Assembly: GCA_004143945.1 (NCBI GenBank)
Contig: SEHB01000005.1
Coordinates: forward strand, 124,001-188,000
Reading direction: 5' to 3'
DNA from: Lysobacteraceae bacterium
GTDB lineage: Bacteria > Pseudomonadota > Gammaproteobacteria > Xanthomonadales > Rhodanobacteraceae
Length of the DNA: 64,000 nt
Position numbers and translations under genes: made by a program. The notes under the pieces were generated by a model. It saw only the letters and a list, made by a program, of their open reading frames with translations. It ran no database searches and was not told the DNA's origin. The number at the start of each line of letters is the position of its first letter. Position 1 is the stretch's first letter. Shown piece after piece: positions 40,677 through 51,966 of the stretch.

Positions 40677-42167
40677 ATGCGCATGCTTTCCGCATTCCTT
40701 TTTTGCACGACCCTGCCGACCTGCTGCGTGCACGCGGCGACCCTCGTCGTCGACTCGACCGCGGACACGAGCGTCGTCGACGGCGACTGCACGCTGCGCG
40801 AGGCGCTCGCGGCCGCGAACAACACGACCGTGCCGGACTGCGGTACGGGCCAGGCCGCGCCGATCGTGGACGTCATCGCGTTCGCGATACCGGGCGCGGG
40901 ACCGCACGTGATCATGCCGACCGGCTGGCTCGGCTCGATCAACGAAGCGCTGACGATCGACGGCTCCACGCAACCCGGCTCGATGCCGAACGCCGCGACC
41001 CCGCAGCAGGGCGGAATCGACGGCACGATCGCAATCGAGCTGTCGGGCGAGGCCTGCGCGGGGTGCACGGCACCGTTCGGTTTCGGCGCCAGCGAGGGCG
41101 AGGTGGTCCTGCGTGGACTTGCGATGACGAACTACGCGTATGTCGTCAGCCAGGCGGTCGGCACGCAGGCGACGTTCCGCATCGAAGGCTGCCACCTCGG
41201 AATCGGCGCGGACGGCGCAACCTCGGGCAGCCCGCCTTCAGGCATCGCGATCGCGAGCGGCAGCTGGATCATCGGCGGACTCGCGCCGGCGCAGCGCAAC
41301 CTGATCGTCGCGACTGCGTTCATGAGTCCGGCCGCTTCGATCCTGCTGCAGGGCAACCTGATCGGCACCGACCGCAGCGGCCTCGAATCGCGGCCGATCG
41401 CCGGCGAGGCGATGCAGCTGCGCGTCGGTCCCGGCCAGTTCGCGCGTATCGGCGGCAGCGATCCCGCGGCACGCAACGTGATCGCATCCGCGAGCGGCAT
41501 CGGCGTGCACCTGCTCGGTTTCGGGGCCGACGGCGCCGACCTGCGCGTCGAGGGCAACTTCGTCGGCGTCGGCATCGACGGCGTCACGCCGCTGCCGAAC
41601 GGCGCGGCCGGCGTGCGCTACGGAAACAGCGTGCCGCCCGGCACCGGCAGGCCGCGTATCGGCGGCGGCGGCGCATCCGGCAACACGATCGCATGGAACC
41701 TCGGACCCGGCGTCGAGATCGCAGGCACGTCCGACACGATCGCCGAAGTGGTCGGCAACGCGATGCACGACAACGCGATCGGCATCGACATCGACGGCAA
41801 TGGCCCTGTCCCGAACGATCCGGACGACATCGACACCGGACCGAACCTGGGCATGAACCACCCGCAGCTCCGCCGCGTGGCGTACGCGGCGGGTCAGTAC
41901 ACCATCCACTACCAGGCCGACATCGCCGTCGCGAACGCGGCGTATCCACTGCGCATCGACTTCTACGTCGCGGCCGGACCCGACGATGCCGAGGGCATCC
42001 AGTGGATCGGCAGCGAAACGATCGACGCGCCCGAAGCGCAAGCCTGGCGCGAGCTGACGCTCGCGGGTCCCGGACCCGCCGCGCTGGTGGCGACCGTCAC
42101 CGATGCCGCGGGTCGCAGCAGCGAATTCTCCGGCAAGGACCGGATCTTCGCGGACGCATTCGAGTAG
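40677..42167 (+). CDS. Secreted right-handed beta-helix protein with CSLREA-type N terminus and FADAFE tail
   Basis: 496 residues from ATG 40677. Signal peptide RMLSAFLFCTTLPTCCVHA, then the CSLREA-type segment DGDCTLREALAAANNTTVPD (Thr for Ser), which precedes repeat domains in secreted bacterial proteins. The body shows IGGxxPxxRNxIA-type beta-helix turns (GGLAPAQRNLIVATAF, GGSDPAARNVIASASGIG, GNTIAWNLGPGVEIAG). The C terminus, SSEFSGKDRIFADAFE, carries the tag with Ala for Gly. Probably on the cell surface or released; function unknown. Confidence 0.8.
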   Translation: MRMLSAFLFCTTLPTCCVHAATLVVDSTADTSVVDGDCTLREALAAANNTTVPDCGTGQAAPIVDVIAFAIPGAGPHVIMPTGWLGSINEALTIDGSTQPGSMPNAATPQQGGIDGTIAIELSGEACAGCTAPFGFGASEGEVVLRGLAMTNYAYVVSQAVGTQATFRIEGCHLGIGADGATSGSPPSGIAIASGSWIIGGLAPAQRNLIVATAFMSPAASILLQGNLIGTDRSGLESRPIAGEAMQLRVGPGQFARIGGSDPAARNVIASASGIGVHLLGFGADGADLRVEGNFVGVGIDGVTPLPNGAAGVRYGNSVPPGTGRPRIGGGGASGNTIAWNLGPGVEIAGTSDTIAEVVGNAMHDNAIGIDIDGNGPVPNDPDDIDTGPNLGMNHPQLRRVAYAAGQYTIHYQADIAVANAAYPLRIDFYVAAGPDDAEGIQWIGSETIDAPEAQAWRELTLAGPGPAALVATVTDAAGRSSEFSGKDRIFADAFE

Positions 42168-42218
42168 CCGCTGCAATGCCGGTCGCACGCGCCTTCGACA
42201 GCGCGAGGTGAACGGATG

Positions 42219-43466
42219 TCAGGCGAGCAATCGGCGCACGCGCGCGATCGCGTCGACGAATCGGTCGATCTCCTCGCGCGTGTTGTAGAACGCGAGCGAG
42301 GCGCGCAGCGTCGCGGGCACGCGGTAGAACTGCAGCAGCGGATGCGCGCAGTGGTGGCCCGAACGCACCGCGATTCCCTCGTGGTCGAGCAGCGTCGCGA
42401 GGTCGTGCGCGTGCGCGCCATGGATCAGGAACGCGAACACGCCGACGCGCTCCTTCGCCTCGCCGATCAGGCGCAGGCCGCGCACGGTCGAAAGCGCCTC
42501 GAGCATGTAGTCGCGCAACTCGTCTTCGTACGCGCGGATGCGCTCGCGCCCGAGCGCTTCGACGTAGTCGATCGCGGCCGACAGCCCGGCGAAACCAGCG
42601 ATGTTGGGCGTGCCTGCCTCGAATCGCTGCGGCGGATCGGCCAAGGTGGTCTTCTCGAAGCGCACCTCGCGGATCATCTCGCCGCCGCCGAAGAACGGCG
42701 GCATCTCCGCGAGGATCTCGCCGCGCGCCCACAGCGCGCCGGTGCCGGTCGGGCCGAACAGCTTGTGCCCGGTCATCGCATAGAAATCGCAGCCGAGCGC
42801 GCGCAGGTCCACCGGAATGTGCGGGGCGGCCTGCGAGCCGTCGACGAGCAGCGGAATGCCGCGCTTGCGCGCATGGCGCGCGAGCTGCGCGACCGGATTG
42901 ATCGTGCCGAGCACGTTGGACACGTGCGCGACCGCCGCGAGCTTGACGTCCGGGGTCAGTGCCTCGACGAACCTGTCGACGACGAGCTCTCCGGCCTCGT
43001 TGATCGGAGCGACCTTGAGCTGCGCGCCGGTGCGCTCGCACACGAGCTGCCATGGCACGATGTTCGCGTGGTGCTCCATCGTCGTGACGAGGATCGAATC
43101 GCCCGGACCCAGCCGAGGCAGCGCCCAGCTGTAGGCGACCAGGTTGATCGCCTGGGTGGTCCCGCTGGTCAGCACGATCTCGTCGCGCGACGGTGCACCG
43201 AGGAAGCGTGCGATGCGGTCGCGCGCGCCCTCGTAGGCGGCGCTCGCCTCCTCGCCGAGCAGGTGCACCGCGCGCGCGACGTTCGCGTTGTGCTCACGGT
43301 AGAAGCGGTCGACGGACTCGATCACCGAGGCCGGTTTCTGCGCGGTGTTGGCGCTGTCGAAATACACCAGCGGCTTGTCGTGCACGCTGCGCGCGAGCAG
43401 CGGGAAGTCCTCGCGCACGCGCGCGACGTCGAAAGGCTCGTGCGACGGACGTGCGCGCGCGCTCAT
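42219..43466 (-). CDS. sufS: Cysteine desulfurase SufS
   Basis: 415 residues. PLP-dependent group II cysteine desulfurase: PLVYFDSANTAQKPASVIES, TSGTTQAINLVAYSW, VDGSQAAPHIPVDL, DFYAMTGHKLFGPTGTGALW (PLP Lys in GHK) and AVRSGHHCAHPLL with the persulfide Cys at 373. It takes sulfur from cysteine for Fe-S assembly. It is the last gene of the suf operon and overlaps sufD by four bases. No SufE or SufU gene follows within the window. Confidence 0.93.
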   Translation of the reverse strand: MSARARPSHEPFDVARVREDFPLLARSVHDKPLVYFDSANTAQKPASVIESVDRFYREHNANVARAVHLLGEEASAAYEGARDRIARFLGAPSRDEIVLTSGTTQAINLVAYSWALPRLGPGDSILVTTMEHHANIVPWQLVCERTGAQLKVAPINEAGELVVDRFVEALTPDVKLAAVAHVSNVLGTINPVAQLARHARKRGIPLLVDGSQAAPHIPVDLRALGCDFYAMTGHKLFGPTGTGALWARGEILAEMPPFFGGGEMIREVRFEKTTLADPPQRFEAGTPNIAGFAGLSAAIDYVEALGRERIRAYEDELRDYMLEALSTVRGLRLIGEAKERVGVFAFLIHGAHAHDLATLLDHEGIAVRSGHHCAHPLLQFYRVPATLRASLAFYNTREEIDRFVDAIARVRRLLA

Positions 43467-44733
43467 GCGCCTTCGACCAGCGGCAGGCGCTGCGCGAGCA
43501 GGCGCAGCAGGTGCGCACGCAGCGCGTCGGGGCTGATCCCGTCGAGCGTCGCGCCACAGAACGCCGAAACCAGCAGGCGCCGCGCGGCCTCGCGCGGAAT
43601 CCCGCGCGTGCGCAGGTAGAACAGCGCCTGCTCGTCGAGCTGGCCCACGGTCGCGCCGTGGGCCGCGGCGACTTCGTCGGCATGGATCACGAGCACGGGC
43701 TGGGTATCGATCTCGGCCTGGGCCGACAGCAGCAGGTTCCTGTTCGAAAGCCGCGCGTCCGCGCCGTCGGCGCCGGACTCGATCGTGATCGCGCCGTGGA
43801 ACACGCCACGAGATCGCTGGTCGGCCGCGCCGCGCCAGGCGATGTCGCAGGCGGTGTCGGGCGCGAGGTGGCGCACGTCCAGGCGCGTATCGGCATGCTG
43901 GCGACCGGTCAGCGCGAAGGTCCCGCGCGAAACCAGGCGCGAGCCGGGACCTGCAAGGTCGACGCGGAAATCGTGACGCACGAGGCGCGCGCCGAGTTCG
44001 AGCGCATGCGCCGAGACGCAGGCGCCGCGGTCGAGCCGGAATGCGTCGCGCCGCACCAGCGTCGAGTCCGCGCCCGCATCCTGCAGTTGCAGCAGGTCGA
44101 GCCGCGCCCCGGCCGCAAGCACGTAGTCGGCCACGAGGTTGCCGAGGTGCGCCTGCACGCCGGTCCCGGCATGGTGTTCGACCAGCGTCAGCGCGGCGCC
44201 TTCGCCGAGTTCGACCCGGACGCGCGCCTGCCAGGCGAGGTCAGCGTCGGCGGATGTACCGATGAAGACGAGGTGCAGCGGCATCCCGATGCGCGCATCG
44301 TTCGCGACGCGCACGAGCGCTCCGTCCGCGACCAGCGCTGTATTCAGGCGCTCGAATGCGTCCGCGCGCTCGCCCTCGCCGGCATCGAGCAGCGACGCGA
44401 GGCGCGCGGGTTCGCTCGACAGCGGCGACAGCGTGAGCCCCTGGAGTTCACGCTGGTCGGAGAGGTCGACGCGGAATACGCCGTTGACGAACACCAGCCG
44501 CGGCCCTTCGATGCCGGGCAATGCATACGTCGCCGCGTCGACTTCGCGTGCTGCCGCGCCGGCATCGCCGGCGACCAAGCGTCGCTGCTCGAGCGCGCGC
44601 AGCGCGGTGTACTTCCAGGCTTCGTCGCGCGTGCCCGGAAGCCCGTCGCGGCGCAGGGCGGCGACCGCCGCGCTTCGCGCCGCGGGCCCGGCGGGCACGC
44701 CCTCGAGCAGCGATTCGAGCAGCGCCACGGCCA

Positions 44734-44734
<1 letters not shown>
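43463..44734 (-). CDS. sufD: Fe-S cluster assembly protein SufD
   Basis: 423 residues from ATG 44734, which shares one base with the sufC stop (TGATG). SufB/D fold: TRDEAWKYTALRALEQRRLV, LVFVNGVFRVDLSDQRELQG, LAFIGT-like VLHLVFIGTSADADLAWQAR, LTLVEHHAGTGVQAHLGNLV and ETIESGADGADARLSNRNL, ending YLRTRGIPREAARRLLVSAF. It is the SufB partner in the SufBC2D scaffold. The N-terminal domain is short, and the protein is similar in length to E. coli SufD. Confidence 0.92.
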
Positions 44735-45495
<761 letters not shown>

Positions 45496-45521
45496 GGGAT
45501 CGGGGATTCTGGATTCGGGAT
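45496..45521. repeat. Solo (GGGATT)-type repeat arm between sufB and sufC
   Basis: GGGATCGGGGATTCTGGATT and the following CGGGA match the arms of the inverted elements at 52678 and 53891. It directly abuts the sufC start codon. Confidence 0.7.
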
Positions 45522-45569
45522 GACGGAGTGCAAGCGCGGCACGAGGCTCGCGCAGCGTGGGAAGCTTGC

Positions 45570-47083
<1,514 letters not shown>

Positions 47084-47087
<4 letters not shown>

Positions 47088-47530
47088 GCGCTCGCCACCC
47101 GCAACGGCGTGGAGACGCTGCGCCGCGCCGACGGTCGCGACATCTCGGCCAGCGTCACGCTGGCCAGCGCACCCGCGATCGCCTGGTTGATGCGCCGCCA
47201 GTTCACGCGCACGCCGCAGTGCGGTTCGTGGCCGCAGGTGCCGCTGTGCACGCTGCATTCGGTCATGCCGATCGGTCCTTCGATCGCGATCACGATGTCG
47301 GCGATCGTGATGCCTTCGGGCGCACGCGCGAGCCGGTAACCGCCATTGACGCCGCGCGTGGAGACGACGAGCCCGGCCTGCGCGAGCTGCTTGAGCAGCT
47401 TGCTGACGGTCGGGACTTCGAGGCGGGCGCTGTCGGCCAGCGCCTGCGCGCTCGCGAGGTCGCTGCCGCGCGCGGCGAGGCAGGCCATCACGACCGTCGC
47501 GTAGTCGGTGAGCTTGCTGACGCGCAGCAT
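47084..47530 (-). CDS. Rrf2-family Fe-S-sensing regulator of the suf operon
   Basis: 148 residues. Winged helix: [55 protein letters not shown]. The cluster-binding Cys are C92, C99 and C105 in [17 protein letters not shown], so it can bind a [2Fe-2S] cluster like IscR/SufR. It is the first gene of the suf operon, ATG-overlapping sufB, and a 20-base dyad lies 30 bases upstream of the start. Probably represses suf when clusters are enough. Confidence 0.9.
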
Positions 47531-47559
47531 GGGGGCGTCCTCGGGAGATCGAAACAGGA

Positions 47560-47579
47560 CTGAAATAGTACTGTATCAG
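47560..47579. promoter_or_regulatory. Dyad CTGAAATAGTACTGTATCAG, probable Rrf2 operator
   Basis: The 20-mer is an imperfect palindrome centred on GTAC (14 of 20 bases match the reverse complement). It is AT-rich in a GC-rich context and lies 30 bases before the rrf2 start, in the divergent gap with amgK. The form fits an IscR/SufR-type site. Confidence 0.55.
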
Positions 47580-47624
47580 GCCGGTTGGCGCAATCCGGCG
47601 ACCGCGCGCGCCGGCGAGGCGGCT

Positions 47625-47633
47625 TGCTAGACT
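47625..47633 (+). promoter_or_regulatory. Extended -10 promoter candidate for amgK (TGC-TAGACT)
   Basis: TG-C-TAGACT is 24 bases before the GTG start of amgK, identical to the site at 27269. No clear -35 box is seen, as expected for an extended -10 promoter. Confidence 0.45.
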
Positions 47634-47656
47634 TCCGCGCCACCCGAACCGGACCC

Positions 47657-48685
47657 GTGCCCTTGCGATCGAACGTCCCCCGCGCGCAGGCGCTCCGCGA
47701 CTTCGCGCACCACGCGCTGGCGTCTGGCGGCATCGAGATCAGCCCAGCCTCCGCCGACGCGAGCTTCCGCAGCTACTGGCGCGTCGATGATGGCGGCACC
47801 ACGCGCATCGTGATGGACGCACCGCCGGACAAGGAGGACATCGGTCCCTGGCTCGACATCGCAGTGCGTCTGCGCCACGCGGGCGTGCACGCGCCCGAAG
47901 TCTTCGCGGTCGATCGCGCACAGGGATTCGTGCTGATGGAGGACCTCGGCACGCGCACGTTCCTGCCCGAACTCGATGAGCACAGCGTCGATGCACTGTA
48001 CGGCGATGCGCTCGACGCGCTGCTGCGCATGCAGGCCAGCGTGGATGTCGCGGGCCTGCCCGCCTACGACCGCAACCGCCTCGTCGCGGAGATGGAACTC
48101 ATGCCCGAATGGTTCCTGCGCCGCCACCTCGGGTTCGCGCCCGGGTGCGAGCAGTGGGACGTGATCGAAGCTGCGTTCACGTTCCTGGTGCACGCGGCGC
48201 AGGAGCAGCCGCGCGCGTTCGTGCATCGCGACTTCCACAGCCGCAACCTGCTCGTGCTCGAACGCGACGGCCCCGGCGTGATCGACTTCCAGGACGCGGT
48301 GGTCGGGCCGCTGGCCTACGACCTCGTCTCGCTGCTGCGCGACTGCTACATCGAATGGGACGGCGAGCGCGTCGAAGGCTGGCTCGAATCGCACCGCCAG
48401 CGGCTGCGGCATGCGCACCTGCTCGGCACCGACGTCGACCTCGCGCGTTTCCGGCGCTGGTTCGACCTGATCGGCCTGCAGCGGCACATCAAGGTGCTCG
48501 GGATCTTCTGCCGGCTCTGGTATCGCGACGGCAAGCCGCAGTACCTCGCCGACCTGCCGCTGGTCTGGCGCTACGCGCTCGGCGTCGCGCGCCGCTATCC
48601 CGAGCTCGCGGATTTCGCTTCGCTGCTCGATCGCGCTCTCGGCGAACGCGACATCATGCAGCCGCGCGCGGACGCACCCGCGTGA
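47657..48685 (+). CDS. amgK: N-acetylmuramate/N-acetylglucosamine kinase AmgK
   Basis: 342 residues from GTG 47657 ([16 protein letters not shown]). Aminoglycoside-phosphotransferase fold: [47 protein letters not shown] (catalytic Asp), [20 protein letters not shown] (metal Asp), and [20 protein letters not shown]. AmgK phosphorylates MurNAc and GlcNAc at the anomeric carbon in the peptidoglycan-recycling route found in pseudomonads and relatives. It overlaps murU by four bases (GTGA). Confidence 0.9.
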   Translation: MPLRSNVPRAQALRDFAHHALASGGIEISPASADASFRSYWRVDDGGTTRIVMDAPPDKEDIGPWLDIAVRLRHAGVHAPEVFAVDRAQGFVLMEDLGTRTFLPELDEHSVDALYGDALDALLRMQASVDVAGLPAYDRNRLVAEMELMPEWFLRRHLGFAPGCEQWDVIEAAFTFLVHAAQEQPRAFVHRDFHSRNLLVLERDGPGVIDFQDAVVGPLAYDLVSLLRDCYIEWDGERVEGWLESHRQRLRHAHLLGTDVDLARFRRWFDLIGLQRHIKVLGIFCRLWYRDGKPQYLADLPLVWRYALGVARRYPELADFASLLDRALGERDIMQPRADAPA

Positions 48686-49359
48686 GCCTGCGCACCGCGA
48701 TGATCTTCGCGGCCGGGCGCGGAGAACGCATGCGGCCGCTGACCGAAGCGACACCGAAGGCATTGCTGCGCGTCGGCGGGCGCATGCTGATCGAACATCA
48801 CCTCGACAAACTCGCGGCGATCGGCGTCCGCGAAGTCGTCGTGAACGTGTCGCATCTCGCGGCGCAGTTCCCGCACGCGCTCGGCGACGGCTCGCGCTGG
48901 AACCTGCGCATCCGCTACAGCGACGAAGGGCCCGAACCGCTCGAGACCGGCGGCGGCATCGTGCATGCGCTGCCGCTGCTCGGCGAGGCACCCTTCATCG
49001 CGGTCGCCTGCGACGTCATCAGCGACTACGATTACGCGCGCTTGCCGGCAGAACCCGAGGGCCTTGGCCACCTGGTGATGGTCCCGAATCCGGATTTCCA
49101 CCCGCGCGGCGACTTCCATCTCGACGGCTCGCGCCTGAACGAACACGGTTCGGGCGAACGCCTGACCTTCGGCAGCATCGCCGTCTACCGACCAGAGATC
49201 GTCTCCGGCGCGACGACCGCGCACTTCAAGCTGCTGCCGATGTACCAGCGCGCGATGCGCGAGGGTCGGCTCACGGGCGAACGCCACGACGGCTTCTGGC
49301 GCAACCTCGGGACGCCGCAGCAACTCGCCGAACTCCAGGCGGCGGGCTGGCCGGAGTAG
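48682..49359 (+). CDS. murU: N-acetylmuramate alpha-1-phosphate uridylyltransferase MurU
   Basis: 225 residues from GTG 48682. Nucleotidyltransferase signature: AMIFAAGRGERMRPLTEATP, KALLRVGGRMLIEHHLDKLA, EGPEPLETGGGIVHALPLLG, FIAVACDVISDYDYARL (metal Asp), FWRNLGTPQQLAELQAAGWP. It turns MurNAc-1-phosphate from AmgK into UDP-MurNAc, which bypasses MurA/MurB; where this route is present it gives intrinsic tolerance to fosfomycin. murA is also in this window. Confidence 0.93.
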   Translation: MSLRTAMIFAAGRGERMRPLTEATPKALLRVGGRMLIEHHLDKLAAIGVREVVVNVSHLAAQFPHALGDGSRWNLRIRYSDEGPEPLETGGGIVHALPLLGEAPFIAVACDVISDYDYARLPAEPEGLGHLVMVPNPDFHPRGDFHLDGSRLNEHGSGERLTFGSIAVYRPEIVSGATTAHFKLLPMYQRAMREGRLTGERHDGFWRNLGTPQQLAELQAAGWPE

Positions 49360-49517
49360 GTTGCGCGCGTGCGAGCGTCAAGACATCCGCACGGCACTCT
49401 GCGCGGAGCCGCACCTGGCGTCTTGCCGAACGCAGCGCGCGCATCGTGTACGCCTGCATCGCCCAGCCGAACGACCGATGCAATTCCGGATGAACCGAGG
49501 TGTCTCGCCGGGATCGG

Positions 49518-50213
49518 CTAGTCGCGGTCGAGCAGCGTGCGCAGGAACGGAACGGTGACGCGGCGCTGGGCCGCCAGCGAGGCGCGATCGATGCGCTCGA
49601 GCAGGTCGAGCAAGGTCGCGAGGTCGCGCTTGCGTCGCGTGAACAGCCAGTCGAGCGCGCTGTCGTCGAGTTCGATACCGCGCGCGGTCGCGCGCGCGCG
49701 CACGATCCCGCGTCGTTCGACTTCGTCGAGCGGCTTCAGCGGCAGCCGCGTGCAGGCCCCGAGCCGCGAAACGAGGTCGGGCAGTCGGAGGCCGAGTTGC
49801 GCGGGCGGGGCGTTCGCCGCGAACACCATCGTCGCGCCCTGCGCGTGGCAGCGGTTGTAGAGATCGAACAGCGCATGCTCGGCATCGGCGTCGCCCGCGA
49901 TCGAATCGACGTCGTCGACCGCGATGAGCGCGCTGCCGCCGAAGCCGCGGATCGCCGCGGCGCGCGGAGACGGCAACGTCGACAGCGGCAGGTACTGCGC
50001 GGAACGCGCCTCGGCGCTTGCGAGCGCGCAGGTCGCGAGCAGCAGGTGGCTGCGGCCGCTTCCCGGCGCTGCGGACAGGAACATCCACGGCGCGCCCGGT
50101 TCGCGCGCGGCGGACCGCAGCGTTTCGATGACCGACGCATTCGGGCCGGCATGGAACGACTCGAACCGCTGGTGCGCCGGCCAGCGCAGCGCGAGCGGCA
50201 ATTGTGCGCTCAC
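49518..50213 (-). CDS. hda: DnaA regulatory inactivator Hda
   Basis: 231 residues from GTG 50213, overlapping the permease stop. QLPLALRWPAHQRFESFHAG is the clamp-binding N terminus typical of Hda. The AAA+ domain has FLSAAPGSGRSHLLLATCAL (Walker A, weak), SALIAVDDVDSIAGDADAEH (Walker B), and LVSRLGACTRLPLKPLDEVE (sensor region) as in DnaA domain III. Hda with the sliding clamp promotes ATP hydrolysis by DnaA to stop re-initiation of replication. Adjacent permease order is common in Lysobacterales. Confidence 0.92.
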   Translation of the reverse strand: MSAQLPLALRWPAHQRFESFHAGPNASVIETLRSAAREPGAPWMFLSAAPGSGRSHLLLATCALASAEARSAQYLPLSTLPSPRAAAIRGFGGSALIAVDDVDSIAGDADAEHALFDLYNRCHAQGATMVFAANAPPAQLGLRLPDLVSRLGACTRLPLKPLDEVERRGIVRARATARGIELDDSALDWLFTRRKRDLATLLDLLERIDRASLAAQRRVTVPFLRTLLDRD

Positions 50214-51388
50214 GTCGGTGCGGACGGCGGACTGACCGCTCCGCGCTCGACCACGACGACATCCGCCGTGCCGGCCATCGGCGTGCCGGCGACCACGATC
50301 GTCGGTTGTTCGGCCTGTCGATACAGCTGGCTCTGCGTATAGCGCTCGTGCGCGTACCGCAACAGCACCATCACGACCGAGGCGACCGGCAATGCGAGCA
50401 GCACGCCGAGGAATCCGAACAATTCGCCGCCCGCGAGCACCGCGAAGATCACCGCCACCGGATGCAGCCCGATCTTGTCGCCGACGAGCTTGGGCACGAG
50501 CACGTAACCCTCGATCAGCTGGCCGATGCCGAACACGCCGAGCACGAGCAGCAGGTGGAACCAGTCCTGGTACTGCACGAGCGCGGCGATGATCGCCATG
50601 ATCACGCCGGTGATCGCGCCGAGGTACGGAACGAAGCTGATCAGGCCCGCGATCATGCCGATCAGCGGCCCGACGCTGATCCCCGCGAACCACAATCCGA
50701 CGCCGTAGAACACGCCGAGCGCGACCATCACGCTGAGCTGGCCACGCAGGAATGCGCCGAGCACGACGTCCGACTCCGAAGCGAGGCGCGACACCACCGG
50801 CTCGATCGAGCGCGGCAGCAGCGCATGGATGCGCTCGACCAGCAGGTCCCAGTCGCGCAGCAGGTAGAACGCGACCACCGGGATCATCACGAGGTTCAGC
50901 AGCCAGCCGATCACGGTCATGCCGGACTTGGACACGCCGCCGAGCACGGTCGCGGCGATGCCCCCCGCGGCCTTCCAGTTCGCCTGCAGCGCATCGATGA
51001 GCCGGCGCGTGTCGAGGATCTCGAGCGAGATGCCGAAACGGGCCTCGAGCCACGGCGTCGCGCGGTTCTGGAACCAGTCGACCCAGACCGGGAGCTGCGC
51101 GAGGAAGTTGGCGATCTGCCGCTCGATGAAGGGCACCAGCACGAGCAGCACCGCGATCACGACGATGCTGCCGACGAGGAACACCAGTGCCACCGCGAGG
51201 CCGCGCCCGAGTCCGCGCCGTTCGAGCCGGTCGACCAGCGGGTCCATCAGGTAGGCGAACAGCGCGGCGACGACAAAGGGCGTCAGCACCGGCGCGAGCA
51301 GGTACAGCACTGCGCCGAGCAGCAGCGCGAGGATCAGCCATTGCCAGTGCAACGCGAGTCCGCGCGTGCGTCCAGGGGTATCCGTCAT
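50210..51388 (-). CDS. AI-2E family permease (PerM-like)
   Basis: 392 residues. Eight TM segments are visible, such as LHWQWLILALLLGAVLYLLA, LVFLVGSIVVIAVLLVLVPF, LLNLVMIPVVAFYLLRDWDL, VGLWFAGISVGPLIGMIAGL, GAITGVIMAIIAALVQ and LGVLLALPVASVVMVLLRYA. FLRGQLSVMVALGVFYGVGL and LIEGYVLVPKLVGDKIGLHP are family motifs. Members export autoinducer-2 or Na+/H+; this one is in the PerM branch, function unproven. It overlaps its neighbours by four bases on both sides. Confidence 0.9.
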   Translation of the reverse strand: MTDTPGRTRGLALHWQWLILALLLGAVLYLLAPVLTPFVVAALFAYLMDPLVDRLERRGLGRGLAVALVFLVGSIVVIAVLLVLVPFIERQIANFLAQLPVWVDWFQNRATPWLEARFGISLEILDTRRLIDALQANWKAAGGIAATVLGGVSKSGMTVIGWLLNLVMIPVVAFYLLRDWDLLVERIHALLPRSIEPVVSRLASESDVVLGAFLRGQLSVMVALGVFYGVGLWFAGISVGPLIGMIAGLISFVPYLGAITGVIMAIIAALVQYQDWFHLLLVLGVFGIGQLIEGYVLVPKLVGDKIGLHPVAVIFAVLAGGELFGFLGVLLALPVASVVMVLLRYAHERYTQSQLYRQAEQPTIVVAGTPMAGTADVVVVERGAVSPPSAPT

Positions 51389-51954
51389 CGCATCGTCTCC
51401 TTGCGGGAACGCACGACGTCACGTGCGCGGCGTCCCCAGGCGAACAGGTAGTGCAGGCCGCTGGCCGCGGTCAACGCGGCGACCGCCGCGATCGCCGCCA
51501 GGTGGAGGATCCGCGGCAGTTCGATCCAGTCCGACAGCCGCAGCAGTTCCAGCAGGACATAGGCGATCTGGACCACGGTCGTGAGTTTCGAAACGCGGCT
51601 CGGCGCCGCGTCGAAGCGGCCGACGAGGTTGTGGTATGCGACCGCCCCCGCGACGATCACGAAGTCGCGCCCGACCACCAGCGCCGCGAGCCAGCCCTCG
51701 ATGCCGCCGACCAGCGCGAGCGACACGAACGCAGCCGTCAGCAGCAGCTTGTCCGCGACCGGGTCGAGCATGCCGCCGATCCAGCTCTGCCAGCCGCAGC
51801 GCTTGGCGATGTAGCCGTCGAGCGCATCGCTGAATCCCGCGATCGCCGCGACCAGCAGCGCGCGATCGTGGCGCCCGTCCGAAATCATCCAGCACAGCGG
51901 CACGACCAGCGCCATGCGCAGCAACGTGATCAGGTTTGGAAGATGGCGCAGCAT
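51385..51954 (-). CDS. CDP-alcohol phosphatidyltransferase (PgsA-like)
   Basis: 189 residues. CDP-alcohol phosphotransferase motif: SDALDGYIAKRCGWQSWIGG, MLDPVADKLLLTAAF, i.e. D-x2-DG-x4-(A)R/K...G-x3-D-x3-D. Five or six TM segments (LITLLRMALVVPLCWMISDG, LALVGGIEGWLAALVVGR and others). It could make phosphatidylglycerophosphate or another phospholipid, but the head group cannot be told from sequence. Head of the permease-hda transcript; DUF2066 gene is 12 bases upstream on the same strand. Confidence 0.88.
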   Translation of the reverse strand: MLRHLPNLITLLRMALVVPLCWMISDGRHDRALLVAAIAGFSDALDGYIAKRCGWQSWIGGMLDPVADKLLLTAAFVSLALVGGIEGWLAALVVGRDFVIVAGAVAYHNLVGRFDAAPSRVSKLTTVVQIAYVLLELLRLSDWIELPRILHLAAIAAVAALTAASGLHYLFAWGRRARDVVRSRKETMR

Positions 51955-51966
51955 CGGCTGCGACGC

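Noticed and set aside
49360..49517. Gene between murU and hda
   Set aside because: 158 bases between convergent genes with no start, ribosome site or plausible protein.
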